From positions 1,054,001 through 1,118,000 of the forward strand of contig OZ025784.1 of NCBI GenBank assembly GCA_964019425.1: a stretch of 64,000 nucleotides of DNA, given 5' to 3'. The notes beneath the pieces were generated by a model. It saw only the letters and a list, made by a program, of their open reading frames with translations, did no database searches and had not been told where the DNA came from. Shown here in pieces: positions 49,643 to 60,339 of this stretch (position 1 is its first letter; each line of letters starts with the position of its first letter). Source of the DNA: Flectonema sp. DT1601 (taxonomy: Eukaryota > Euglenozoa > Diplonemea > Diplonemida > Diplonemidae). The position numbers and the translations under genes are program-made.

Positions 49643-50017
49643 TATAAAAACAGGGGGGAAGGGGGGCGGTAGTGCTGAATTAATTATATAAAATACTCAA
49701 ATCAATCAACTAAACCAACACACATAAAAACTAACATCTCAACAACTCAATCCATACTAACGTAATACGACGTTGTCTTGTAAAAAAAAATGAAAAAATA
49801 AATTATATGCAATGCCAAACATGCTAATTGAAAAAAAAAAAAAAAAAAAAAAAACTTTACAATAAATTACAAAAAATAAAACGACTTGCGAGATCAATTA
49901 TTTGCTTTTGGAAATGAGTTAGTTGCTTGCTTTTCACTAAAAAGAAATTAACAGGAAAGAAACTCACCAACACCTCCTCTAAGTCATCAAAAACCCAATC
50001 GAAATTCAAAAATCCGA
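49643..50017. other. Intergenic spacer
   Basis: AT-rich, with an A run at 49830-49853 and the acceptor-like site of the three-exon gene. Nothing else is seen. Confidence 0.45.
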
Positions 50018-50482
50018 TTAGTAAGTAGATGTGGTATAATTAAGAATTGGTTCTATGTCATTTAATGCCACGTTGATACGTCTGTTGGATCCATCGTGTC
50101 GGTGATCAAACTCAACATTTAAACCAGTCGGTAGATGCGGATCATCACTGGGTCCAAAGATTGTACCAGGTGTGCTGGTACTGATAACAACAGAGCCTCT
50201 GACTGATAAGTTTGCGATTGCTTGTACTCTGTTTCCAGGAGAAAATGGTGATGAAACGCTGCGAGCAGGGGATCGTTTTGGTGATGTCGATCGTCTGATT
50301 CTTCGTTGACTTCCAATTTGATTTACTTCCTCAACTTGTTGTGCGATACTTCTCGCTTTCTCAGCTAATCTTGAGAGTTCTCCTGCTCGAAGTCCACTTT
50401 CGTCACAAAGCTGTTCAACTCTCACATGGTCTTCGTATGTGCTATTGCTCCAATTATAATCATTTACATGTGGACTTATCAT
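50018..50482 (-). CDS. Small protein with C-terminal SH3/KOW-like barrel
   Basis: The 154-residue protein has a helical N-terminal part (about 16-56, EDHVRVEQLCDESGLRAGEL), then an Arg/Ser-Pro linker (RRSTSPKRSPARS) and a C-terminal beta domain at about 85-150: RVQAIANLSVRGSVVISTST, PGTIFGPS, LNVEFDHRHDGS, INVALNDIEPI. This pattern (start strand, GTI/GTVxGP turn, VxFDHR, INVxxxDIEPI) is typical of small SH3-like or KOW-like barrels. Function is unknown. The leader has a run of 15 A just before the ATG. Confidence 0.75.
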   Translation of the reverse strand: MISPHVNDYNWSNSTYEDHVRVEQLCDESGLRAGELSRLAEKARSIAQQVEEVNQIGSQRRIRRSTSPKRSPARSVSSPFSPGNRVQAIANLSVRGSVVISTSTPGTIFGPSDDPHLPTGLNVEFDHRHDGSNRRINVALNDIEPILNYTTSTY

Positions 50483-51731
50483 TTTTACCTTTTTTTTTTT
50501 TTTTTAACAATAAAAAATTTTAATCAATAAAACCATATGCTTAATCAACAAGAACACCCCAAAGGCCAAAACTAATTTCGTAAAGACGAGAAACGTAGAA
50601 AAAGTGCGAGGGCATAACAACGCCTCACAGGTCAGATTTTTTTTTTTTTTTTTCCTTCTTTATTTTTTTTTTGTTTTTTTTTTTTTTTGCTTGCTCCCGA
50701 TATAAACAAAACATGTCTCTAAAATAAAAAAGTAAACAAAGATCACTCACCTTGCCATTGCTAACCCGATATAATGAATTGGACGGGAAAAAGTCGGATA
50801 CGCCGGGAACAACAAAATTGCATGCAATGCTAAGCGAACGACGTTGTTGTTGTTTTTTTTTTTTTTTTTTCTGGAGTTACCTCGCACATTTTCTGGTTGT
50901 CTAGTTCACTATTATTTTTTTTCCCCTTTTTTTTGTTCAATTCATATTTTTTTGTTCTTTTTTTTTTTTTTTCCTTCTTTTTTTTTTGTTCTCTTCTCAC
51001 AATACTTTTTTTTTTTCTCCAGAACTATGAAATCGTTATCACCCGAAGAATAAACGCTAGTTGAATGTGGAGAGAGTTTTCCTTTTTTTTTTTTCAACAG
51101 ATTTGGCATTACATAATGGGAATTATCAGCCAATTGAGAATGCTCACCTACCATCATGGGTTCCTTATTGTAAGATGTTATGTCAGGCCAAGGGTTTGCT
51201 TAAAACTTAAAAAAACGCAAAAACCCTCCCTCTTTTTTTTTTTTTTTTTTTTTAATTCTTCTCACAATATTTTTTTTCCTTCCAGAACCATGATATTATT
51301 ATCACAGCAATCCTTTTTTTTTTAAACACTAAACCCGAAGATAACGGTAGTTAAAAGTTTTTTTTTTTTTAAAAAAAAAAAAAAATAGAAGGGCAAGTGA
51401 AAAGGAGAGAGTTTTTCTTTTTTTTTTTTTTCACAGATTCAGCATTCTAAAGAGATTCCTACTTGTCAGGCCGGGTGGCCTAAAATTAAAAAAGGAAAAA
51501 AAAACACGCACAAAAAACCCACCCTCATTTTTTTTTTTTTTTTTCCTTCCCTCATTTCAAACATTCAAGACTTTTTATTTTTTTTTCCCTAGAATTTCCA
51601 TCTATAATTTAGAAAATTTTATTTAAAAAAAAAAAAAAAAAAAAATTTAAAAAAAAAAGCATTATTGCCTACGATTTTTTTTTCCCTTTTTTTTTTTTAA
51701 TTTAGTTTAGTAGTAAAGTAGTCCTAATAGT

Positions 51732-51773
<42 letters not shown>

Positions 51774-53105
51774 GTGAACGAATTCTCTCTATAATATTCA
51801 TCTTCGATGATTTAAAAAAAATATACATAATAAAATACTACTACTTTTTTTTATAACAGAAAAACAAGAATAATATCCTCGTCATCGATCTACTTATGAA
51901 AAAGATCTCTATTTTCGAATCCGCCAAACAAAATTCAGCGATTGCTCAGATCTTAATTACAGCGATTATCTGTTATTTTTAATGAATACATTTATTTTTT
52001 TAGTGAGGTCCAGGAAACCAATAATTAGTAAAAGGCTTACAACACAACCCATTGACGACGAGGTTGATAAAGCTAGTTAGTAATTAGCCACCAAGACTCA
52101 CCACCGAAACAAGGAGAGAGGGTTAAAAAGAGTTGTCGGAGATCAGAGCAGAGACGCTCGAAAAACTTTTTTTTTTTTCCCCTCTCCCCTTGGTTGAAAA
52201 TATTTCACGGAGTTCACAATAAAATCAAACTCCAAACCACGTTGAACAAGAACTACTCTTGTACAAAACTACTCTATAACTACTTATGGAATGCGGGATA
52301 AGATTTATTGCAGTTTTTTTATTTTTATTTTTATTTTTACTATTCTCTTTTTTTTCTTTTCTTTTTTCTTCCATGTTTTTTTTTTTTTTTTTCTGATTTA
52401 TCACATTCAGGGCCGAGGAGGCACTCCCGCCTCTGCCTGCAGCTTAGGAAAAATCAGTCAAAATCAGTCAAAAACAAAGATAGCCTAGGAGCAATAAAGT
52501 AACTAAAGCGAACAAACAATAACTCTTATGGGAATTTCTTTTCACACGTGTTCTATTCTTATAATTGATACCTAAGCTAAGGGCGAGTGAACAGGGAACA
52601 ACCTGTATCCGAAAGGAATCATGGTCCAAACCTATATAGTAGCGATTCCCATCCTTCACGAAAGCACTTTGGAGAAAAGAACATATTAAAAAAAATGGGG
52701 AAATGAATAAAGAAATTAAAAAAGAAAAAAAAGCTGATTTGAGGAAAGATAACCCGTGCGGAAAATATTTATAAATGTTTACTTATTTTAAATCATTAAT
52801 GAATGTACGAAACACCGATATCAACTGCTGTTGGCAGCAAAGTCTTGAATAACACACCTGATCTTTCATTTTTTATTTACTACGTTTTTTTTTTTTTTTT
52901 TTGATACAACTAAAACCCTATTTTAGGATCGAAATAGTCCAGGAGAACTTTTTTTTTTTTTTTTTTTTTTTTTCCACTTTCTTTTATTTTTAAAGTTCGC
53001 TGGAAGCCTTCTCGTCAGATTGGAATCTTCACACGTTGTCTACACTGAACTATCATACGTCGTAAGACGACTTTAATAGGACGACATGCTATGGCTGCTT
53101 TCACC
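50483..53105. other. Gene-poor region with degenerate tandem repeats
   Basis: 2.6 kb, almost all low-complexity. Contains the tandem units at 50992-51610 and the longest T run of the window (51736-51772, 37 nt). The minus frame 52468-52659 is not convincing. I find no gene. Confidence 0.5.
50992..51610 (+). repeat. Degenerate tandem repeats of ~270 bp, two full units and part of a third
   Basis: Each unit begins TCTTCTCACAATA and a T run, then a CCAGAAC.ATGA block, a GAGAGTTTT block, a T run ending in AACAG or CACAG, a GCATT block, and GTCAGGCC. Unit starts are near 50992, 51258 and 51545. On the plus strand the T-run/AG junctions look like splice acceptors. Confidence 0.65.
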
Positions 53106-53960
53106 TCAAGTAGGAAGTGCTAATGACTGCGGGGGTGGTGTTGAAGGTGCGCTCTCTAACGAAGCCTCAACTTCTTGTCTTCTATTAGCGAGGTGCCACT
53201 TGTCGTTGTGCTTTCCAGTCTTTGAGTATCTTGAAAACCATATCCTACACCTCCACTTTGCGAAACACTCTGATAACACTCCTTTAAAATTAGGATGTGC
53301 TTCCTTAGACGTAAAGTAAAATGTTAACTTCTTCATATCAAATTGAAACTCAGCGAACATAATTTTCATATTAGAAGTTCCACAGCGCTGAAGGATCTCT
53401 TGACATTCCTGCTTCGCAAGTTTTTCTTGCTCAGGGAGAGTTGTTCTCCAGATTTCAATTTCGTCATCGGTCGCGAATCGAACGACATGTTTTACATCTG
53501 GTGGAGGCTCATCAGGTCCAAAAGGTCTACTCTCAGTTACCATACCAAGATCTTCACCACGATCACCACTTACTATTACGTGAGTTCCGTGTTGGAGAAC
53601 TTGAGTATGCATGAACTCACCAACACGATTCTTTTTAAACTGAATTAAAAGCATACAAGGTCCTTCTGGAGCAGGTGGTTGAAACTTTGGTGTCGGAGGA
53701 GGAGTCTGTCTCGGAAGATCCCAACAATCAAGAGAGTCGTCAAGTGTTGGAGGTGCGTCAGACGAATACGAAGCAATACTCAAAGACGCATCACTGAATG
53801 ATCCATGAGGAGATGGTGGTATGCCTGGTGGGTACGCTGATTGATTCAGAGGGATGAATTTTGGCGCCTGTTTGGGTTTAAATTTCAGAATTATTATTGT
53901 CAGTTGACAAAAAGAATTGAAGAATGATAATTCCCAAATGGCACCAAAATGTTTGATCAT
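53106..53960 (-). CDS. PSP1 C-terminal domain protein
   Basis: A Pro/Ser-rich N-terminal region (PPGIPPSPHGS, RQTPPPTPKFQPPAP) precedes a PSP1 C-terminal domain of about 130 residues: MLLIQFKKNRVGEF, VIVSGDRGEDLGMV, DEIEIWRTTLPEQEKLAKQE, MKIMFAEFQFDMKKLTFYFTS. PSP1 domains occur in bacterial YaaT/RicT and in protists; kinetoplastids have several, linked to RNA metabolism. The true start is uncertain. The frame from ATG 53960 begins with a hydrophobic AT-rich stretch, and an acceptor-like AAACCCAAACAG ends at 53868, so coding may begin at 53867 with a first exon upstream; ATG 54031..54005 followed by GTACGT would join in frame. Confidence 0.82.
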   Translation of the reverse strand: MIKHFGAIWELSFFNSFCQLTIIILKFKPKQAPKFIPLNQSAYPPGIPPSPHGSFSDASLSIASYSSDAPPTLDDSLDCWDLPRQTPPPTPKFQPPAPEGPCMLLIQFKKNRVGEFMHTQVLQHGTHVIVSGDRGEDLGMVTESRPFGPDEPPPDVKHVVRFATDDEIEIWRTTLPEQEKLAKQECQEILQRCGTSNMKIMFAEFQFDMKKLTFYFTSKEAHPNFKGVLSECFAKWRCRIWFSRYSKTGKHNDKWHLANRRQEVEASLESAPSTPPPQSLALPT

Positions 53961-54923
53961 CAATCTGGTAGTCGTATTGAGCGACTAATAGAATCCACAC
54001 GTACCCCACCCCAGACAAGTAACCACACCATCAGCCAATATTCGTAATTTCAGTTATCAGAGTTTTTTTTTTTAAAAAAAAAATCGATTTTGTTGATATG
54101 TCCAAGAAAAGGAAAAAAAATAAAAAAGTCATGTTGTGCGGATCAAACCAGTTTGATTTTAGTTTTTTCATTTTGGTACCAATTTGGTGATTTTTTAATA
54201 AAATAAACAAAAAAAAAAAAAAAAAAAAAAAATCGTAAGCATGTTTTGCCCAATCGAATAGAAAAAAAAAGTAGCAATTTTTTTTTTTGTGCCATTACTA
54301 ACTTTGTGCGTTTTACCGAAAAAAGAAAATATTTTATTGTAGCGGGATAATTTTTTTTCCGTATTTTAAAAAAAAAAAAAATGAAAACAAGAGAAAAAGA
54401 AAAAAACACATCCTTTTTTTGGTGGATGCAACTACTACGAAATAACTAACAAAAACAAAGAAGAAGAATTTTTTTATAAAAAAATAATTAAAAAAAAAAA
54501 AAAAAAATCAAATATTAATCCAATAGTTCTCAATACGCACATTTAAAGTTTAAAAAATGCGACGGAAAAACATCATCGGGTTTTAAACTTAGTCAAAAAC
54601 GCAGATGGACTTGATCATCACGAGAACTAACTGACAATCAAATTAAAAATAAAATAATAAAATAAAAATAAAACAGGGGGGAAAAGGAATCCTCATTCCT
54701 CAACGAAAAAAATGACAGAAGACACTACGAATTTGACATTCTGCATTGCCACTGAAAACAGTGAAAGGAGCAAAACTTTTTTGTCAGTTGCACTCTGGTT
54801 GGCACTTTACTCCCCCCCCCTTATTCTTGACCGTTTTTTTTTTTGGGAAAAGTTTTTCCCCAAAAAAAAAAACGATAAGAAAAAATAAAAATAAAAAAAA
54901 AATATAAATCAATAAAGAAAAAA
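53961..54923. other. Intergenic spacer
   Basis: AT-rich with A runs (54209-54232, 54490-54507). It may hold the short first exon of the PSP1 gene at 54005-54031. No other gene. Confidence 0.4.
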
Positions 54924-56453
54924 CTAAATATGTTGAGTAGACACCTCATCAGCGGAAGGGTAGGACTGCGTGTATCCGATCGGCGGTGCGACAGGTTGTG
55001 GTTGCATTTGAACTGGTCTGTAAATAACAACGAGATTCTTTGTTTTTCCTGGAGATGGATCTTCAACGCCAAGAGATTCCTCTGATACGAGAAGTCCGTT
55101 TATTCCACCATCAACAACTGCTGCTCTTGCAGCTTCTGTAGCCAATACCCACAATGTTCCCTCTCCATAGACAGCTCTCACCACTTTAGTGATAGTTCCT
55201 TGGGGAATATAAACCATTTCACCATTAGGAGTTGATACAAAAGCTCTATTTGGTCTATCAGTTGATGGGTTTGAGTATCTAGCTAAGTCTTCAGGTGACA
55301 TGTCAGATGTTCTTCTTGACATTGATTCGTCATCCATCATTGAGAATTCTGATAAATCATCAACAACAGAATTATTATCCCTCCGACTAGATCTTGGATT
55401 ATATGGATCATGTCTATATGAACCAGTTGATCTCTCAGTCACTGGATCTTCATCACCATCTTCATCCTCAATAACAATCGGACCAACTGATAGTCGCTGT
55501 GATGACAACGACATCTGAGGCATTGATTGAGGTGTTCCCTGTAACCCTCCAATTAAATTTTGCTGAGGAGTACCTTGCTGTCCCATTGCTGGCATATAAC
55601 TAACCTCTAGTTTCTTTGGTGTTCCCAATGAAAAATCTTGTACACCTAAAGCCATAGCGCTAACTTGAATAACAAAACCCCCAGCGTTCAGAGGAATACT
55701 CCTAACACAGTCTACTACTCTGTAACAGTCTCCATAAGTAGCTGACACTAGAGACGCGATGGTGCCTTGCCTAACTGACATGAATTCTCCGTCAGAAGCT
55801 GAGATCGTAATTAAATTCGGATTTCTCACTGGAAGTGGTGACCCTACACTACTCTGTGGAGACGTATTAGTGACATCAACTTTCGGATGCGGTTGTTGTG
55901 GCTGCACTCTCGGCTCTGGTTTATTCAACACTCCATTTGCTGGAAAATTATGCTCAACTCCTTGTGTATCAGCAAGCCTCATTAGTTCAATAATTATCTG
56001 TTGACTTCCTTCCCAAGGAATCGTAGCTGCAGTTTTTAACTCCGGGAAGTCAAGTCTTGGACCTCTGGTGTGAATTGATAGTTTGATGCGAGTAATTGCT
56101 GGTCGAGGATCACCGTTAACTGAATAACAAAGACCAGTGCTATCTTGTATTGCCATAAATCGGATGACCGATCCTTTTACAGGATCAGTGAAAGAGACGT
56201 CGCCTGGTAGTTGTTCAGGTTCAGGTGGTTTTTCGGGTTGTGTTTCTTTCTCTGGTGATTCGTGTACTTCACCTCCTTCTTCTTCTACCATGTCATCCCA
56301 TTGAGTTTCCCACATTGCTATCAATACGACGTCAACTTCAACACCAGCTCTCTTCGCAAGTGTTTCTAATACATCTGCTCTCTTTGTTGAGCCTTTTATT
56401 TTATCAAAAGCTAACCCGCTTTTCTTTAGCAGGTCCTCAAGTGTTACGTCCAT
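54924..56453 (-). CDS. Protein with two copies of a beta-rich C-terminal domain, unknown function
   Basis: The product has 509 residues from ATG 56453; the frame starts six codons earlier with GTG. N-terminal helices (about 1-45) and an acidic segment (EEEGGEVHESPEKE) lead to a first beta domain (70-165). Then come two related domains at about 225-295 and 408-490: QGTIASLVSATYGDCYRVVDCVR..LGVQDFSLGTPKKLEVSY and QGTITKVVRAVYGEGTLWVLAT..LGVEDPSPGKTKNLVVIY. The shared pattern (QGTIxxxVxAxYG, LGVxDxSxGxxKxLxVxY) looks like the C-terminal fold seen in DNAJC11-type proteins (DUF3395), but I could not test this. The linker is rich in Ser, Arg and Asp. Confidence 0.75.
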   Translation of the reverse strand: MDVTLEDLLKKSGLAFDKIKGSTKRADVLETLAKRAGVEVDVVLIAMWETQWDDMVEEEGGEVHESPEKETQPEKPPEPEQLPGDVSFTDPVKGSVIRFMAIQDSTGLCYSVNGDPRPAITRIKLSIHTRGPRLDFPELKTAATIPWEGSQQIIIELMRLADTQGVEHNFPANGVLNKPEPRVQPQQPHPKVDVTNTSPQSSVGSPLPVRNPNLITISASDGEFMSVRQGTIASLVSATYGDCYRVVDCVRSIPLNAGGFVIQVSAMALGVQDFSLGTPKKLEVSYMPAMGQQGTPQQNLIGGLQGTPQSMPQMSLSSQRLSVGPIVIEDEDGDEDPVTERSTGSYRHDPYNPRSSRRDNNSVVDDLSEFSMMDDESMSRRTSDMSPEDLARYSNPSTDRPNRAFVSTPNGEMVYIPQGTITKVVRAVYGEGTLWVLATEAARAAVVDGGINGLLVSEESLGVEDPSPGKTKNLVVIYRPVQMQPQPVAPPIGYTQSYPSADEVSTQHI

Positions 56454-57267
56454 CTTTGTGTTGTTAACCACTCACTTGAATATAAAGAAGGTTTTTGTAT
56501 TTATTATTATTTTCTTGTTTTTTTTTTTTTTCAATTTACCAACTTTCTCTCACATAAAATTTGTACTGTTATGAGAATATAACGTTTTTACCTTTTTTTT
56601 TTTTGAATGAAATTTAATTATTATTTTTTTAATTGATTACATAACCCAAGTAGCTAAAAAGAATAAATGGTGTGCATGGTAAATTGATACTGCATTATTA
56701 AGCCTCAAAAGGAATAACAATCCCCTCGACTGTCAGCGGCAGCGTAGTAAATGACTGCAAATAAATAAATAATACCACTGGAGGCCACATGAACATAGTT
56801 GAGCGTCAGTTTTGTATGTTACTGTTAACAGTTTTTTATAAAACTTCGGGAAATAATTCCTCTTTTTTTGTGTTGCTTCACATAATTACAAAATCAATAT
56901 CAAATTACGGGAAACAAGACACTCCATTTGTTTGAATTGAGTTGCAATTTTTTTTTTTTTTTTTTTTTTTGATAATGGAAAAACAATCACATTATATTGG
57001 GTTACACATCATACACATCTTCAGTCGCAAAGTCAAATTATTTTCAGTCTCCTTTTGAGGATGTTATTTAAGAAGAGACGGGTCTCGCAAAATATCTCTT
57101 TCCTCTTCTCTTAGTTTGGTATAAAAAAACTAAGCATTCAATGTCTCGTACCGATGTTACAGCAACGAGACGTCTGATATGAGTGAAGACAACCTTCTAT
57201 TTCCAAGGGACAAACTAAATTACAAAGAAAACTCGACTTATGACGAGAATAGGGAAAGAAAAAAAAG

Positions 57268-57458
57268 ATGACTACCATCAGCGTCACTGGTGACGGCGAG
57301 AAGACAAGCGGGTTTTTTTTTTTTATTAAAAAACTTTTATATAAACAGATGATAGCAGGCAAACTAATCAGACTCACGCCTACACTTTGCGACTAACTCA
57401 GGTGCTGATACTCAGGAAAGAACATGACGACCATCAACGCCACTAGTGACGGCGAGAA
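57268..57458 (+). repeat. 35-bp direct repeat pair, 156 bp apart
   Basis: Copies at 57268-57302 and 57424-57458 (ATGACTACCATCAGCGTCAC.. and ATGACGACCATCAACGCCAC..) differ at four positions and both end GTGACGGCGAGAA. The changes are all at third-like spacing, but there is no open frame to explain them. Confidence 0.75.
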
Positions 57459-58750
57459 ACGACGAGAAGGACCACATGAAACAGGGTGTTTATGTGTACA
57501 ATCGTCAATGTATCATTTTTTGGTTCGCAGTCACCGACGCAACAAAACATTTACGAACCGCTGAGAATCCTACGGGTAGGAGACTACAGGTAGAACTATC
57601 TCAACGTAAGGAAAAAAAAGAAAAAAGAAAAACAACTAATGCATAACATCAACTTTCTATTAAAACTCAAGCGACAGGCCAGACGCAATCACCCTGACTT
57701 CACACGTTGAAAGGAACGAAAATAGGCAAGGAGGTCGAAGACAAAACAAAAAAAGTACACCGAGTACCCTGCAGATAAAATTAGCGAAATCACTTTTTTT
57801 TTTTTTTCGTTAAAGATAACGTGAATGAATTTTTTTTTTTTTTTTTTTCCCCGCAAAAAAAAGAACAATAAAAAAAAAAAATATAAAAGACGACTTAGGA
57901 ACACCGATATACTTCCATCGTCTGTTCCAGAGGGTGGATCAAACAACCTTCTTCGCTCGAGGCTCTGAATAGATGCCCTTGCTCAAAAAACCAGAGCATA
58001 CAACAGCTGGTATTAAGAAAAACTAAAAATAAATAAATAATATTAAGTGACTTTAATGTGAATAAACACATCTACCTGCTTGTAGTCAAAGTTCCAACTA
58101 ATTATATATATACAAAAAAAAAAACAGGTACGCACGATAATAAAGAGAGCGAAAAAAAAAAAAAAAACATATTGCTTTTTTCCTTGATTGGTTATGCCTG
58201 ATTTAAACTGGAAAACTTCAAAAAAAAAAATATCACTAGATAAACAACGCCACCCATGAGTATCTTCCGAGTACCAGTTTTTTTTTACTGGCTTGATGTC
58301 ACTAGTCTCGGTTTTTCTTCAAAAATGTAAGTAGATGAATAAAAAGGAAAGAGGGTATAGAAATCATCTACTATAAGAAAATCCTTCTCTATATAAACAT
58401 TTTAATTTTTAATTCGCATCTCTTCTCTGAATTCAATTTATTTTTTTTATGTTTTTCTTATTTAAGTATCATAGTCTACAAGGAGAACACGTGAAACTAA
58501 AAAAAATATCTATACTACTCTGGAAATAACGACTGTAATACGATTACGCACTCAGCAATTGATGAGATAACGATGACAATGGACACACGAAAATGCGCGT
58601 AAACACTTTGAGAAAAAGAGGAGGAAGAGGAGGGATAGATGTATGTTCGATTTTGTAAAAATTACAACAGTGTTGAATCATAAAAACATAAAGATAATTT
58701 AACATCAGTTTTAGATACAGTGACTAAGGGTGATGCGCAACTTAGCATAA

Positions 58751-58885
58751 TAAAGTAACTATTAGGTTTCGAGAGTAATCCATATACCTCTTACCTCTAT
58801 TCTCTCTCATCAGTATGGTGTAGAAGTAGAAGTAAGTCAGTCAAATGTTGAGACTAGTTTGCGGTACTGAAATGTAGTTACTTTA
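58751..58885. mobile_element. MITE-like element, copy 1 (135 bp)
   Basis: It begins TAAAGTAACTA and ends TAGTTACTTTA, a perfect 11-bp terminal inverted repeat. The inner left half (TTAGGTTTCGAGAGTAATCC and ACCTCTTACCTCTATTCTCT) recurs in copy 2 at 62.8 kb. No coding capacity; a plain DNA-transposon-derived MITE is the best guess. Confidence 0.7.
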
Positions 58886-59217
58886 AGTTTCATGTTCATA
58901 ATAAAAAACATATTATTTACTGTTACTAGTTCGTAGCTCACTACAGGAGAGGATTATTGCCATAACAGTGAGGGGACAAACTAATCCCTTTTTTTTTTTT
59001 TTTTCTACTATTTTTCATCGAAAACGGCGATAAGTCCGATTTTAAGTAGAAAAAAAAAAAAAAAAAAACAGCAATAACAAAAAAAAAGAAATAAAATTAA
59101 AATAAATACCATTGTTAGATTTGCGGAGGAAGCAATTTTTTTTTCTCTCTTTTTTTGTTTTTCATAGTTTTTTTAAAAATGAAAATGAGAACCTTTTTTG
59201 TCAGTCATCTAATAAGT

Positions 59218-59280
59218 AAGCCGCTTTTCAGGCTCCCTCGAACCATAATTCCCCGTTACCCGTTACAGTCGTGGTAGTAC
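59218..59280 (-). pseudogene. Second, degraded 18S rRNA fragment (~63 bp)
   Basis: The minus strand reads GTAACGGGTAACGGGGAATT, ATGGTTCGAGGGAGCCTGA, AAAGCGGCT. It corresponds to the core of the fragment at 38.8 kb but lacks about ten bases (the ATTCCGGAGA part) and carries substitutions. It is an older or faster-decayed copy of the same small-subunit rDNA segment. Confidence 0.82.
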
Positions 59281-60023
59281 ACTACATTACACTCTTGCAG
59301 GCTTGAGGTAATACCTCAATGCAGTTTACCCTATTATCCACTCACTACTGAAAGAGTTCGTCCAAAAAAAAAAAAAAAAAAAAAATAGAAATAACGTCAC
59401 AATAGGGCTTCGCAACGCGAAATAATAATTAGTCTCGTCGGGAAAATGTGGGAGAGGCGCTGTCCCCCTTTCCTGTTAGACAATTCGACTCATGGCTGTT
59501 GTCCTTTATTCACAGTGATAAAACCTGATAGTTTACTTTTATTGATTATTTTTTAAGTGGCATATGGTTATCAAAAAAAAAAAAAAAAAAAAAAAAAAAA
59601 ACAAATACGAAAACAAATAAAAAAAAACAACAATATAACATTTTTACGGATATATACATAAGACTAAACTCAAAAAAAAAAAAATAAATAAACGGTTACC
59701 TTTTTTTTTTTTTTTTTAGGTATTATTTTCTTTTCCTTTAATTTTTTTTTTTTTTTTTTGATTTCTGAAAAAAAGAAAGAAAAAAAAGACTTTTTTTTTC
59801 TATGTTTGCATGATATTTGCAAAGAAGTAGTAACGCAAACCAGGCCACTTTTTAACAACTTGTGTGGAGCATAGTGATTACAAGGAAACACCTTTCTTCG
59901 GAGGATTTTTTTACGCAATCGGTGAAAATTATCCATCCTCGTTTACTTTAACACATAATAATATCATAGACCTACTTGGTGTTGCCTCTTCACTCGAAGA
60001 ATGTTTGTTGCAAAAATATATTT

Positions 60024-60075
<52 letters not shown>

Positions 60076-60339
60076 GGATTTAAGGCTAATAAATGAATGC
60101 AAGTTTCGGGAGTACATCATTTTTTCCCTCGGGTAACCTTCTTTTGGGCTCTTAATGCGCCTACACATTAATAAGGGCCAAATGAAAATTGTATTTTGGC
60201 GGAGTAAACGATGTAACCCTCCACTTGTTGTTAATTTCAATATTTCGGTCGTACTTTAAAAGTTTGTTTTCCAGTTTAGAAGCAAAAAGGTAAAGTACTT
60301 CTGATATTAATTTTAATGTTTACAAAATATATTCCCACG

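Larger units (their letters stand above)
56454..60339. other. Gene-poor region, 3.9 kb
   Basis: The longest gene-free stretch. It has a 35-bp direct repeat pair (57268, 57424), a MITE-like element (58751-58885), an 18S fragment (59218-59280), and the longest A run of the window (60025-60074, 50 nt). No open frame here is free of homopolymer bias. Confidence 0.5.
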
